A DNA stretch of 64,000 bases from Aeromonas media. Its GTDB lineage: Bacteria > Pseudomonadota > Gammaproteobacteria > Enterobacterales > Aeromonadaceae. The stretch's first letter is position 1; every line of letters starts with the position of its first letter. The position numbers and the translations under genes are program-made. The notes beneath the pieces are model-generated. The model saw only the letters and a list, made by a program, of their open reading frames with translations. It did no database searches and was not told the DNA's origin. The DNA is taken from NCBI RefSeq assembly GCF_000819985.1, contig NZ_CDBZ01000010.1, positions 1-64,000 of the forward strand. The letters are read 5' to 3'. Positions 45,140 through 53,229 of this stretch are shown piece after piece.

Positions 45140-46465
45140 ATGAACACCCTTTACGAGCGTTTTGTCAGTACCATAGAGAACCGGGTCAGCCCCCTGGCCG
45201 GGCGGATTGGCCAGCAGAAATACGTGCAGGCGATCCGTGACGGCTTCATCGCCGCCTTGCCCTTCATGATCGTCGGCAGCTTCATGCTGGTGTTCATCTT
45301 TCCCCCCTTCTCACCCCAGACCCAGTGGGGCTTCGCCCGCGCCTGGCTCGACTTCTCGTCGACCTACCAGCCGCAGCTGTTGCTGCCGTTCCAGCTGAGC
45401 ATGGGGCTGATGACTCTGTTCATCTCGGTGGGAATAGGCGCCAGCCTGGCCCGCCAGAACGGGCTGGATCCGGTCACCACGGGTCTGCTCTGCCTGATGT
45501 CCTTCATGCTGGTGGCCGCGCCGGTCAAGGATGGCGCCATCTCCATGCAGTACTTCTCCGGCCAGGGGATCTTCACGGCCCTGATCACCGCCATCTATGC
45601 GGCCGAGGTCTATGCCTTCCTCAAGCGCAACAACATCACCATCAAGCTGCCGCCCCAGGTGCCGACCGGTGTCGCCCGCTCCTTCGAGGTGTTGATCCCG
45701 GTGCTGGTGATCATCCTGACCCTGCATCCCCTCAACCTGCTGCTGGAAAACAGCACCGGCATGATACTGCCGGAAGCCATCATGTCGCTGGTCAAGCCGC
45801 TGGTGGCCGCCTCCGACTCCCTGCCTGCCATGCTGCTGGCGGTGCTGGTGTGTCAGATCCTCTGGTTCGCCGGGATCCACGGTGCCCTGATCGTCACCGG
45901 CATCATGAACCCGTTCTGGATGGCCAACCTGGCCAGCAACCAGGCCGCCATGGCGGCGGGTGAGGCGTTGCCCCACATCTTCCTGCAGGGCTTCTGGGAT
46001 CACTATCTGCTGATCGGCGGCGTCGGCTCCACCCTGCCGCTGGCCTTCCAGCTACTGCGCAGCAAGGCGGCGCACCTGAGATCCATCGGCAAGATGGGCG
46101 TGGTGCCGGGCCTGTTCAACATCAACGAGCCGATCCTGTTCGGTGCCCCCATCGTCATGAACCCGGTCTTCTTCCTGCCCTTCATCCTGGTGCCGATGAT
46201 CAACGCCACCCTGGCCTGGTTTGCCCTGGATCTTGGTCTGGTTGAGCGGGTGGTGTCGCTCACCCCCTGGACCACACCGGGCCCCATCGGTGCCTCCTGG
46301 GCCGCCAACTGGGCCATCAGTCCCATGGTGCTGAGCCTGCTGTGCATGTGTTCCGCCGCGGCCATGTATTACCCCTTCCTGAAGGCCTATGAGCACACTT
46401 TGCTCAAGCAGGAAGAACGGACTGACTCGAAAGAACCGACACTGGCGGCCGTTGCCAGCCGTTGA
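45140..46465 (+). CDS. PTS lactose/cellobiose-family EIIC permease
   Basis: The 441-residue membrane permease has the family N-terminus (ENRVSPLAGRIGQQKYVQAIRDGFIAALPFMIVGSF). WFAGIHGALIVTGIMNPFW, LQGFWDHYLLIGGVGSTLPL and FNINEPILFGAPIVMNP are conserved. The NINEP Glu lies in the sugar site of known homologues. It follows EIIB after 39 bp with an AAGGAA site. The GH1 phospho-beta-glucosidase downstream points to a beta-glucoside such as cellobiose. Confidence 0.94.
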   Translation: MNTLYERFVSTIENRVSPLAGRIGQQKYVQAIRDGFIAALPFMIVGSFMLVFIFPPFSPQTQWGFARAWLDFSSTYQPQLLLPFQLSMGLMTLFISVGIGASLARQNGLDPVTTGLLCLMSFMLVAAPVKDGAISMQYFSGQGIFTALITAIYAAEVYAFLKRNNITIKLPPQVPTGVARSFEVLIPVLVIILTLHPLNLLLENSTGMILPEAIMSLVKPLVAASDSLPAMLLAVLVCQILWFAGIHGALIVTGIMNPFWMANLASNQAAMAAGEALPHIFLQGFWDHYLLIGGVGSTLPLAFQLLRSKAAHLRSIGKMGVVPGLFNINEPILFGAPIVMNPVFFLPFILVPMINATLAWFALDLGLVERVVSLTPWTTPGPIGASWAANWAISPMVLSLLCMCSAAAMYYPFLKAYEHTLLKQEERTDSKEPTLAAVASR

Positions 46466-46473
46466 TTGCCTGC

Positions 46474-46498
46474 GGGGCCGCCAGGCGGCCTCTTTTTT
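46474..46498 (+). terminator. Intrinsic terminator between EIIC and the phospho-beta-glucosidase
   Basis: GGGGCCGC, loop CAG and GCGGCCTC (one G-U pair) are followed by six T residues. It lies inside the apparent operon, 20 bp before the next start codon, so it likely reduces or gates downstream expression. Confidence 0.75.
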
Positions 46499-46518
46499 CA
46501 AGCTTGGAGTAACACGAG

Positions 46519-47904
46519 ATGCAATACCGTTTTCCTGAACAGTTCTGGTGGGGCAGCGCCTCGTCTGCCGCCCAGGCGGAAGGTGCCAGCCAGCAAGGGG
46601 GCAAGGCGCCCACCATCTGGGATCACTGGTTCGAGCAGTCCCCCCATCGCTTCCATCAGCAGATTGGGCCGGCGCAGACCTCCGGTTTTTATGAGCATTT
46701 TCGCGATGATATCCGCCTGCTGAAGCAGCTTGGCCACAACAGTTTCCGCACCTCCATCGCCTGGTCGCGGTTGATCCCGGCGGGACGGGGAGAACCCAAC
46801 CCACAGGCCGTCGCCTTCTACGACGCCATGCTCGACGAGCTCAAGGCCGAGGGGATAGAGCCCTTCATCTGCCTGTTCCACTTCGACATGCCGATGAGCA
46901 TGCAGGCGCTGGGTGGCTGGGAGAGTCGGGAGGTGGTCGCCGCTTACGCCGACTTCGCCGACACCTGCTTCAGGCTGTTCGGTCACAAGGTCAAGCACTG
47001 GTTCACCTTCAACGAGCCGATCGTGCCGGTGGAGGGGGGCTACCTCTACGACTTCCACTATCCGAACGTGGTGGATTTTCGCCGCGCCGCCACCGTGGCC
47101 TATCACACCATGCTGGCTCATGCCACGGCGGTGCAGCGTTACCGGGCCCTCGGTCAGGATGGCCAGATCGGCATCATCCTGAACCTGACCCCCTCCTATC
47201 CGCGCTCACAACACCCGGCAGATCTGAAGGCGGCCAACATCGCCGACCTGATGTTCAACCGCAGCTTTCTGGATCCGGCGGTCAAGGGGGAATACCCCGC
47301 CGAACTGGTCGAACTGCTGCGCGAATACGATCAGCTGCCGGTCTGCGAGCAGGGGGACAAGGCCCTGCTGGCGGCGGGCAAGATCGACCTGCTGGGGGTC
47401 AACTACTACCAGCCGCGCCGGATCAAGGCGCGCAGCCACGCGGTCAACCCTGCCAGCCCCTTCATGCCGGAGTGGTTCTTCGATTACTACGAGATGCCGG
47501 GCCGCAAGATGAACCCGCACCGGGGCTGGGAGATCTACGAGCAGGGGATCTACGACATCCTGGTCAACCTGCGTGACCACTACGGCAACATCCCGAGCTA
47601 CATCTCGGAGAACGGCATGGGGGTCGAGGGGGAGGCCAAGTTCAAGGGCGAGAATGGCCAGATCCAGGATGACTACCGCATCGGCTTCATCCGGGATCAC
47701 CTCATCTGGCTGCACAAGGCGCTGGAAGAAGGCTGCCAGTGCCGGGGTTATCACCTCTGGACCTTCATCGACAACTGGTCCTGGAGCAACGCCTACAAGA
47801 ACCGCTATGGCTTCGTCGAACTGGAGCTGGAGAGCCAGACCCGGCGCATCAAGAAGAGCGGCCAGTGGTTTGCCACCGCCGCCCGCGAGCATGGCTTCGA
47901 CTGA
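46519..47904 (+). CDS. bglA: GH1 6-phospho-beta-glucosidase
   Basis: This cytoplasmic glycosidase splits phosphorylated beta-glucosides into glucose-6-phosphate and an aglycone or glucose. The 461-residue (beta/alpha)8 barrel has the acid/base Glu in FTFNEP and the nucleophile Glu in ISENGMG. GH1 segments FWWGSASSAAQAEGA and RTSIAWSRL, and the C-terminal GYHLWTFIDNWSWSNAYKNRYG, are also seen. It lies between EIIC and EIIA genes. The symbol is assigned from family and context; ascB or celA-type names would be equally valid. Confidence 0.9.
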   Translation: MQYRFPEQFWWGSASSAAQAEGASQQGGKAPTIWDHWFEQSPHRFHQQIGPAQTSGFYEHFRDDIRLLKQLGHNSFRTSIAWSRLIPAGRGEPNPQAVAFYDAMLDELKAEGIEPFICLFHFDMPMSMQALGGWESREVVAAYADFADTCFRLFGHKVKHWFTFNEPIVPVEGGYLYDFHYPNVVDFRRAATVAYHTMLAHATAVQRYRALGQDGQIGIILNLTPSYPRSQHPADLKAANIADLMFNRSFLDPAVKGEYPAELVELLREYDQLPVCEQGDKALLAAGKIDLLGVNYYQPRRIKARSHAVNPASPFMPEWFFDYYEMPGRKMNPHRGWEIYEQGIYDILVNLRDHYGNIPSYISENGMGVEGEAKFKGENGQIQDDYRIGFIRDHLIWLHKALEEGCQCRGYHLWTFIDNWSWSNAYKNRYGFVELELESQTRRIKKSGQWFATAAREHGFD

Positions 47905-47936
47905 TTATTCCGTCAGTCGACCCGTATAAAGAAAGC

Positions 47937-47958
47937 GCGCCAGCCCAAGGGCCGGCGC
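47937..47958 (+). other. Intercistronic hairpin before the EIIA gene
   Basis: GCGCCAGCCC and GGGCCGGCGC pair with one A-C mismatch around a 2-nt loop. No T-tract follows, so it may protect the upstream mRNA rather than terminate. Confidence 0.5.
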
Positions 47959-47977
47959 CCATCACCAAGGAGTGTGT

Positions 47978-48289
47978 ATGCTCGATCTGGAAGAGACCGT
48001 CATGGGGCTCATCATCAACGCCGGCATGAGCCGCAGCCTCTGCTTCGAGGCGCTGCGTCAGGCCAGGGCCGGCCAGTTTGCCGAAGCAGATGATCTGTTG
48101 CGTCAAGCCGCCGAGGCCGCCAACGCCGCCCACGCGGTGCAGACCCGGCTGATCGAGGCAGATGAGGGGGAGGGCAAGATCCCGGTCACGCTGATCCTGG
48201 TGCATGCCCAGGATCACCTGATGACCGCCATGCTGGCCCGGGAGCTGGTCACCGAGCTCATCGAGCTGCACCGCAAGCTGGCCGCCTGA
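47978..48289 (+). CDS. PTS lactose/cellobiose-family EIIA
   Basis: The 103-residue all-helical EIIA begins LDLEETVMGLIINAGMSRSLCFEALRQAR. It carries the conserved HAQDHLM with His76 and His80, one of which is the phospho-acceptor. It takes phosphate from HPr and passes it to EIIB. The ATG at 47978 was chosen because AAGGAG ends five bases upstream; a GTG two codons earlier is too close. Confidence 0.93.
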   Translation: MLDLEETVMGLIINAGMSRSLCFEALRQARAGQFAEADDLLRQAAEAANAAHAVQTRLIEADEGEGKIPVTLILVHAQDHLMTAMLARELVTELIELHRKLAA

Positions 48290-48300
48290 GGAAGACGATC

Positions 48301-49230
48301 ATGTTGCGACTCGGACTCGACATCGGCGGCACCAAGATCGAGGCTCAACTGCTCGATGGCCTGGGCGTCAGCCTGCTGTGCAAGCGTATCGCGACCCCGA
48401 CCACGGGGTACGTCGATTTCCTGGTGGCCATCACCGATCTGGTGAACGAGATACGCCAGGAACTGGATGGTTCCTTCACCATAGGCATAGGGCTGCCCGG
48501 GGCGATCGACCCGCAGACGGGGAGGATCAAGAATGCCAACTGCCTGTTTCTCAACGGACAAGACCTCAAAGGAGACTTGACCAAGGCGCTGGGCCAGCCG
48601 GTCTGGCTCGCCAATGATGCCGACTGTTTCGCCCTGTCGGAGGCCGTCGACGGGGCGGGAGAGGCGGGCAGGGTAGTATTCGGCATCATCCTCGGCACCG
48701 GCTGTGGTGGCGGGCTGGTGGTCAATCGCCAACTCATCGTCGGCCCCAACGCCATCACCGGAGAGTGGGGACACAACCCTCTGCCCGGCTATGACCCGGC
48801 TCTGGATGGCCCGAGCCAGCCCTGCTACTGCGGCCGCGACAACTGCATCGAGCGGTTCGTCTCCGGGACAGGATTTGCCGGCCGGTTCGTGGAGCGCCAC
48901 GGCCGAGGACTGTCGCCGATCGGTATCATCACGGCCGCCGCCGAGGGGGATGTGGAGGCCGAGGCCCACTATGACCACTTCATCCAGGCTCTGGCCCGCA
49001 GCGTCGCCAGCCTGATCAACGTGCTGGACCCGGATGTCATCGTGCTGGGAGGAGGTCTTTCCAACATAGATCGCCTCTATCTGGATTTGCCCCAAGCACT
49101 GACGCCCTACCTGTTTTCGGATCGCTGCATCACCCCCATGGTGCCTGCCCGTTACGGGGACAGCAGCGGGGTTCGCGGCGCCGCCTGGCTGCCGAGCTGC
49201 GTCGAAGGAGCCACCACATGGGCCATCTGA
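48301..49230 (+). CDS. ROK-family sugar kinase (Mak/NagK-like)
   Basis: This 309-residue cytoplasmic kinase has the ATP-binding LDIGGTKIEAQLLD, the sugar-binding ANDADCFALSEAVDGAG and phosphate loop GIILGTGCGGG. The ROK zinc motif GEWGHNPLPGY...CYCGRDNCIERFVSG is complete. It resembles E. coli Mak (fructokinase) and NagK, with PDVIVLGGGLSNIDRLY and GDSSGVRGAAWL near the end. In this operon it would phosphorylate the free glucose (or GlcNAc) left after phospho-beta-glucoside cleavage. Start spacing to the EIIA stop is 11 bp. Confidence 0.9.
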   Translation: MLRLGLDIGGTKIEAQLLDGLGVSLLCKRIATPTTGYVDFLVAITDLVNEIRQELDGSFTIGIGLPGAIDPQTGRIKNANCLFLNGQDLKGDLTKALGQPVWLANDADCFALSEAVDGAGEAGRVVFGIILGTGCGGGLVVNRQLIVGPNAITGEWGHNPLPGYDPALDGPSQPCYCGRDNCIERFVSGTGFAGRFVERHGRGLSPIGIITAAAEGDVEAEAHYDHFIQALARSVASLINVLDPDVIVLGGGLSNIDRLYLDLPQALTPYLFSDRCITPMVPARYGDSSGVRGAAWLPSCVEGATTWAI

Positions 49231-49454
49231 ACCCTGGCCGCAGGGAGAGCACCGACTCGCCTCCCCCGGCAGGCGACGCCTGTCAGGGGCTGAGACACTG
49301 CCTCGGGCCCTAGCCCCACCCGATTTGATCCATGCCCTTTGCCCCACATTGCGTCGCGATGGGGGAAAGGCATGCCCGAATTTGTCCTCCTCTCGGGGAG
49401 GCAGATAAATAAGTGCTTGTATATCAAAAACATAAAACTCAAGGAATGATAATA

Positions 49455-50594
49455 ATGAAACTGACAAACCTGTCCGCCCGGCTCTTTGCCATCCTGGCCC
49501 TGAGCACCCCTTTCATGGCCAGCGCCGTGGTGGAAACCAACACGGACTTCGGGCGCCTGAGCCTGGGGGGCGATGCGGAGATCAACCTGAACGCGTCCAA
49601 TACTACCCGTGGCAACGTGCTGGGGCAGACCAGCGAGACCCGCACCGATCGCTGGGACGAGGACGGTCGCCTGCTGCTGAACTTCCTCGGAGTGCGAGAA
49701 TTGGAAGACGGTCGCTACGGCCAGATCCAGATCCAGCCCACCATAGGCACCAACGGTGGAGCCGGTGCCGATGACGCCTATCTGGGATTCGGCCAGCGCA
49801 GCAACTGGGGGATGAAGGTCGGCCGTTTCGAGGCCTATGACATGTTCCCGCTGGGTCAGGACATCTTCGTCGAGCACTCCGGTGACAGCGCCAACGACCT
49901 CTACTCCGATGGCAATGGTTATGTCTACATGCTGAAGGAGGGTCGTGGCCGGGCAGGAAAGGGCGGCCAGCTGCTGCTGAACAAGGAGACAGGCAACTGG
50001 TACCTGGAGCTCTCCAGCCTGATCGGGGACCGCACCAATCTGTTTGCCGGCCAGCAGTACCACGGCTATGCGCTGACCAAGGCCAAGGACTCCATCATCG
50101 TGCGTCCCGTCATCGCCTGGAAGGGGGAGAACCTCAAGGTCGCCCTGGGGGCCGAGGGCAACGTGATCAGCGACGCTATCGTCACCAGCGATGACGTCTC
50201 GGTGTCCGATCGCATGGGTTACGGCCTCACCACCAGCTGGACCCAGGATGCCCTGGTCATCAACGCCAACGCGGCCCGCATGGACGCCGAGGATGAAACC
50301 GATACCACCCTGGGCGCCAACCTGCTCTGGCACAATGCCGGCCTGGGTTACATCTATGCCATCAACGACATCAGCAGCGCCAATCTGAACAACCCCAACG
50401 CCGACTTCGGCAAGATGGTGGGCAAGCACACCATCAACACCGTCTATGCCTCCTACAAGATCCCGAGCGTGCTGGATCTGGACAACTTCGACATCTATCT
50501 GGGGGCCTACTGGTCCCAGCTGAATGTCGACAGCGCCGAGGTGGACAACATCGACCATTATGGTGGCCGTGTGCGCTTCAAATACTTCTTCTGA
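49455..50594 (+). CDS. Outer-membrane glycoporin (RafY-like)
   Basis: The 379-residue protein has a signal peptide (MKLTNLSARLFAILALSTPFMASA). A beta-barrel rich in alternating aromatic strands ends in the typical C-terminal Phe (RVRFKYFF). It resembles porins of the RafY glycoporin type linked to oligosaccharide uptake. AAGGA lies nine bases before the ATG at 49455. Placement between the ROK kinase and the LacI regulator suggests uptake of the PTS sugar across the outer membrane. The 224-bp upstream gap holds no obvious operator, so readthrough or an own promoter is possible. Confidence 0.82.
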   Translation: MKLTNLSARLFAILALSTPFMASAVVETNTDFGRLSLGGDAEINLNASNTTRGNVLGQTSETRTDRWDEDGRLLLNFLGVRELEDGRYGQIQIQPTIGTNGGAGADDAYLGFGQRSNWGMKVGRFEAYDMFPLGQDIFVEHSGDSANDLYSDGNGYVYMLKEGRGRAGKGGQLLLNKETGNWYLELSSLIGDRTNLFAGQQYHGYALTKAKDSIIVRPVIAWKGENLKVALGAEGNVISDAIVTSDDVSVSDRMGYGLTTSWTQDALVINANAARMDAEDETDTTLGANLLWHNAGLGYIYAINDISSANLNNPNADFGKMVGKHTINTVYASYKIPSVLDLDNFDIYLGAYWSQLNVDSAEVDNIDHYGGRVRFKYFF

Positions 50595-50617
50595 CCGCCG
50601 GGGTCAGAGCTGGCAGG

Positions 50618-50640
50618 GGGTGGCGATGGCCACCCTTTTC
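50618..50640 (+). terminator. Terminator of the glycoporin gene
   Basis: GGGTGGC, a 4-nt loop and GCCACCC are followed by TTTTCC, 23 bp after the stop codon. Confidence 0.85.
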
Positions 50641-50702
50641 CATTTGTCTCAGCAGGCAAACCTTACCGGCGGGTACTGGCCTATGTTAGGATGAACTTCT
50701 GT

Positions 50703-50712
50703 TAACCGGTTA
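50703..50712. promoter_or_regulatory. Possible LacI-family autoregulatory operator
   Basis: TAACCGGTTA shares the AACCGGTT core of the 40-bp palindrome at 44708-44747. It is centred 19 bp upstream of the regulator gene start, in its leader or promoter. Confidence 0.55.
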
Positions 50713-50726
50713 CCGTTGATGAAGCC

Positions 50727-51689
50727 ATGGCCAATATTACCGATGTATCGCGCCTTGCGAATGTATCCAAAGCCACCGTCTCCCGCGTCCTGAGTGGCTC
50801 GCGCGGCGTGCGTGAAGAGAGCCGGTTGGCCGTGCTGCAAGCCGCCGAGCAGCTGAATTTCCGACCCAATGCCACGGCCCGCTCCCTGGCGACCCAGGCG
50901 ACGGATTGCGTGGGCATCATCCTCTCCCCCCAGCTTGGCAATCGTCTGGCCAGCATGCTGCCGCTGCTGGAAGGGGCCTTGGCCAGGGTGGGAAAGAACA
51001 TGCTGGTGCGCTTCGCCGATGGGGCGCAGCAACAGCAGCAGGCGGTCGATGAACTGCTGGGAGGGCGTTGTGACGGCGTGCTGGTACTTGGTACCAAACA
51101 GCCTTTGAATCCGGACTCGCGCCTCATTCAGCTGGATGGGGTGAGTGAGAGCGACAACCTCAATCTCTGCTACGACCTGACCTTCGCCACCGAGAGCGCC
51201 TGCCGCTTCCTGCTCGGCAAGGGCCATCGCCAGCTGGTGCTGATGCTGGATGACAAGAGCTCCCCTGCGGGCAAGAGCGCCATTCAAGGCTATCAACAGG
51301 CTCTGCAGCAGCAATCTCTGCCCTATAACAGCCAGTTGGTGATCGATGGCACCGACAACCAGCAGGCGCTGCTCGGCCTGCTCAACCGCTACCTGCCTTT
51401 CACCGCGCTGGTGGTGCAGCAAGATGCCCAGGCTGCCGACGCCATGCGGCTGTTGCGCGAGTTCAACCTCCATATCCCCCAGGATGTCTCCGTCATCAGC
51501 TTGGAAGGCTCCGCCCTGGCGAGCCAGTTGACCCCACCGCTGACCTGCATCGAGTATCCAAGTGAACGGCTGGCCCAGGAGAGCGTGCGGGTGTTGCAAG
51601 CGCAACTGGCACAGAGTCTGCGACCGGCCGATGAACAGCAGAAATTCCAGGGGCGTCTGGTGGTGCGTGAGTCCGTGGTGGCCCGCTAG
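50727..51689 (+). CDS. LacI-family regulator of the beta-glucoside regulon
   Basis: The 320-residue protein has a LacI helix-turn-helix (ITDVSRLANVSKATVSRVLSGSRGVREESR), hinge (RPNATARSLATQATDCVG) and a periplasmic-binding-type effector domain. It resembles AscG/CelR-class regulators. An operator-like palindrome precedes it, and the same core forms the 40-bp palindrome between the divergent PTS genes, so it is the likely repressor of this regulon. The inducer, perhaps the phosphorylated disaccharide, is inference. Confidence 0.88.
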   Translation: MANITDVSRLANVSKATVSRVLSGSRGVREESRLAVLQAAEQLNFRPNATARSLATQATDCVGIILSPQLGNRLASMLPLLEGALARVGKNMLVRFADGAQQQQQAVDELLGGRCDGVLVLGTKQPLNPDSRLIQLDGVSESDNLNLCYDLTFATESACRFLLGKGHRQLVLMLDDKSSPAGKSAIQGYQQALQQQSLPYNSQLVIDGTDNQQALLGLLNRYLPFTALVVQQDAQAADAMRLLREFNLHIPQDVSVISLEGSALASQLTPPLTCIEYPSERLAQESVRVLQAQLAQSLRPADEQQKFQGRLVVRESVVAR

Positions 51690-51692
51690 GGC

Positions 51693-51723
51693 TTGACCTT
51701 GCCGCGAGCGTCAGCTTTAGGCT
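51693..51723 (+). promoter_or_regulatory. MerR/CueR-type promoter before copZ-like gene
   Basis: TTGACC and TAGGCT are separated by 19 nt, the long spacer typical of MerR-family promoters. GACCTTGCC matches the left half of known CueR operators; the right half is not conserved. A GTCAGC/GCTGAC hairpin overlaps the -10 region and may also end the LacI transcript. Confidence 0.5.
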
Positions 51724-51751
51724 GACGGCACATCAACAGAGGAGATATCCC

Positions 51752-51946
51752 ATGACCATAGAACTCACCATTTCCGGCATGTCCTGCGGTGGCTGCGCCG
51801 CCAGCCTGCAAAAAGCCCTGCTGGCCCAGAGTGCCGTCAGCCAGGCCCAGGTGGATTTTGCCAGCAGCAAGGCCATCATCGAGAGCGAGCTGAGCAGAGC
51901 CGAGTTGATCGCGCTGATCGAAGCCAAGGGGTTCAGTGCAAAGTGA
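51752..51946 (+). CDS. Heavy-metal-associated domain protein (CopZ-like)
   Basis: This 64-residue stand-alone HMA domain has the metal-binding motif GMSCGGCAASL near residue 8 and the usual beta-alpha-beta-beta-alpha-beta pattern. It probably shuttles Cu(I) to a P-type ATPase encoded elsewhere. AGGAG precedes the ATG. It is a monocistronic unit between the LacI gene and ansB. Confidence 0.88.
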   Translation: MTIELTISGMSCGGCAASLQKALLAQSAVSQAQVDFASSKAIIESELSRAELIALIEAKGFSAK

Positions 51947-52000
51947 TTTATCCCTATATGGGTAAAAATCAGACCAATATTCTGCTTACTTCTTTGTATT

Positions 52001-52016
52001 GGTGAGAGTGATCACT
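52001..52016 (+). promoter_or_regulatory. Possible CRP site upstream of ansB
   Basis: GGTGAGAGTGATCACT contains GTGA-N6-TCAC, the CRP core, centred about 67 bp before the ansB start. E. coli ansB is known to be activated by CRP and FNR. Confidence 0.5.
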
Positions 52017-52041
52017 TAAATTTGGTTTAAAAAGGATAAAA

Positions 52042-52077
52042 ATGCTGCAGTTTCCCCATTCAAAAGGACTGCAGCAT
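52042..52077 (+). promoter_or_regulatory. Hairpin enclosing the ansB translation start
   Basis: ATGCTGCAGT (52042-52051) and ACTGCAGCAT (52068-52077) are perfectly complementary. The loop contains most of the ribosome binding site AAAAGGA, and the right arm contains the first two bases of the ansB ATG. The left-arm ATG also has its own AAAGGA and opens a 60-codon frame overlapping ansB in another frame. Confidence 0.6.
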
Positions 52078-53134
52078 GACCCTCCCTATCCGCAAGACCC
52101 TGATCGCCACCGTACTCGGCCTGACCCTCTCTCCCCTGGCCATGGCCCTGCCCAGCGTCCATATCCTGGCCACTGGCGGCACCATCGCCGGTGCGGGACA
52201 GTCCGCCACCCAATCCAACTATGAAGCAGGCAAGGTTGCCATCGAGACCCTGATCGCCGCCGTGCCCGAGATGAAGAACGTGGCCGAGGTGCAGGGCGAG
52301 CAGGTGGTCAAGATAGGCTCCCAGGACATGAACGACGAGGTGTGGCTCACGCTCGCCAAGCGGGTCAACGAGCTGCTGGCCAAGGACGACGTGGACGGCA
52401 TCGTCATCACCCACGGCACCGACACCATGGAAGAGACCGCCTACTTCCTCAACCTGACCGTCAAGAGCGACAAGCCGGTGGTGCTGGTCGGCGCCATGCG
52501 TCCCTCCACCGCCATGAGTGCCGATGGCCCGCTCAATCTGTATAACGCCGTGGTCACCGCCTCCGACCCAGGCTCTAAGGGTCGTGGCGTCATGGTCGCC
52601 ATGAACGATACCGTGCTGGATGCTCGCGATGTCACCAAGACCAACACCACAGGGGTGCAGACCTTCGCCGCCCCCAATTTCGGCCCGCTCGGCTACATCC
52701 ACAACGGCAAGATCGACTACCAGCGCAGCCCTGCCCGTCTGCACACCAGCAAGACCCCGTTTGACGTGAGCAAGCTCGACAAGCTGCCGCAAGTGGGCAT
52801 CGTCTACAGCTACGCCAACGCCACCGACCTGCCGGCCAAGGCGATGGTGGATGCCAAGTTCGACGGCATCGTCAGCGCCGGGGTGGGCAACGGCAACCTC
52901 TACCACACACTGTTCGACACCCTGGCCAAGGCGAGCAAGGATGGCATCCGGGTGGTGCGTTCCGCCCGCGTGCCGACCGGTGCCACCACCCTGGATGCCG
53001 AGATCGATGACGCCAAGTACGGCTTCGTGGCCGCCGGCACCCTGAACCCGCAGAAGGCACGCATTCTGCTGATGCTCTCCCTGACCCAGAGCAAGGATCC
53101 TGCCCAGATCCAGCGCTGGTTCCAGCAGTTCTGA
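52076..53134 (+). CDS. ansB: Periplasmic type II L-asparaginase
   Basis: AnsB hydrolyses L-asparagine to aspartate and ammonia with high affinity. The 352-residue protein has a signal peptide (MTLPIRKTLIATVLGLTLSPLAMA). The first active-site motif is ILATGGTIAGAG (catalytic Thr) and the second VDGIVITHGTDTMEETAYFL (Thr-Asp), with the conserved lysine region VLVGAMRPSTAMSADGPLNLYNAV. Length matches the E. coli enzyme. A possible CRP site and a start-codon hairpin lie upstream. Confidence 0.96.
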   Translation: MTLPIRKTLIATVLGLTLSPLAMALPSVHILATGGTIAGAGQSATQSNYEAGKVAIETLIAAVPEMKNVAEVQGEQVVKIGSQDMNDEVWLTLAKRVNELLAKDDVDGIVITHGTDTMEETAYFLNLTVKSDKPVVLVGAMRPSTAMSADGPLNLYNAVVTASDPGSKGRGVMVAMNDTVLDARDVTKTNTTGVQTFAAPNFGPLGYIHNGKIDYQRSPARLHTSKTPFDVSKLDKLPQVGIVYSYANATDLPAKAMVDAKFDGIVSAGVGNGNLYHTLFDTLAKASKDGIRVVRSARVPTGATTLDAEIDDAKYGFVAAGTLNPQKARILLMLSLTQSKDPAQIQRWFQQF

Positions 53135-53167
53135 TCCCGGGGTTCAACCCGCTAACGTAAACCCATG

Positions 53168-53200
53168 AAAAAAGGGCAGGATCGGATCCTGCCCTTGCTC
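53168..53200. terminator. Bidirectional terminator between ansB and the antiporter
   Basis: AAGGGCAGGATC and GATCCTGCCCTT form a perfect 12-bp inverted repeat around one base. On the minus strand it is followed by TTTTTT, so it strongly terminates the antiporter transcript; the plus-strand T content is weaker. Confidence 0.88.
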
Positions 53201-53229
53201 ATGGCGTCATCTTCACATAGAGCGCGCCG

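Noticed and set aside
52042..52224. A 60-codon frame overlapping the start of ansB
   Set aside because: It has a ribosome binding site, so it may be initiated, but the peptide is the out-of-frame reading of ansB and has no family. It is kept as a regulatory possibility, not as a gene.
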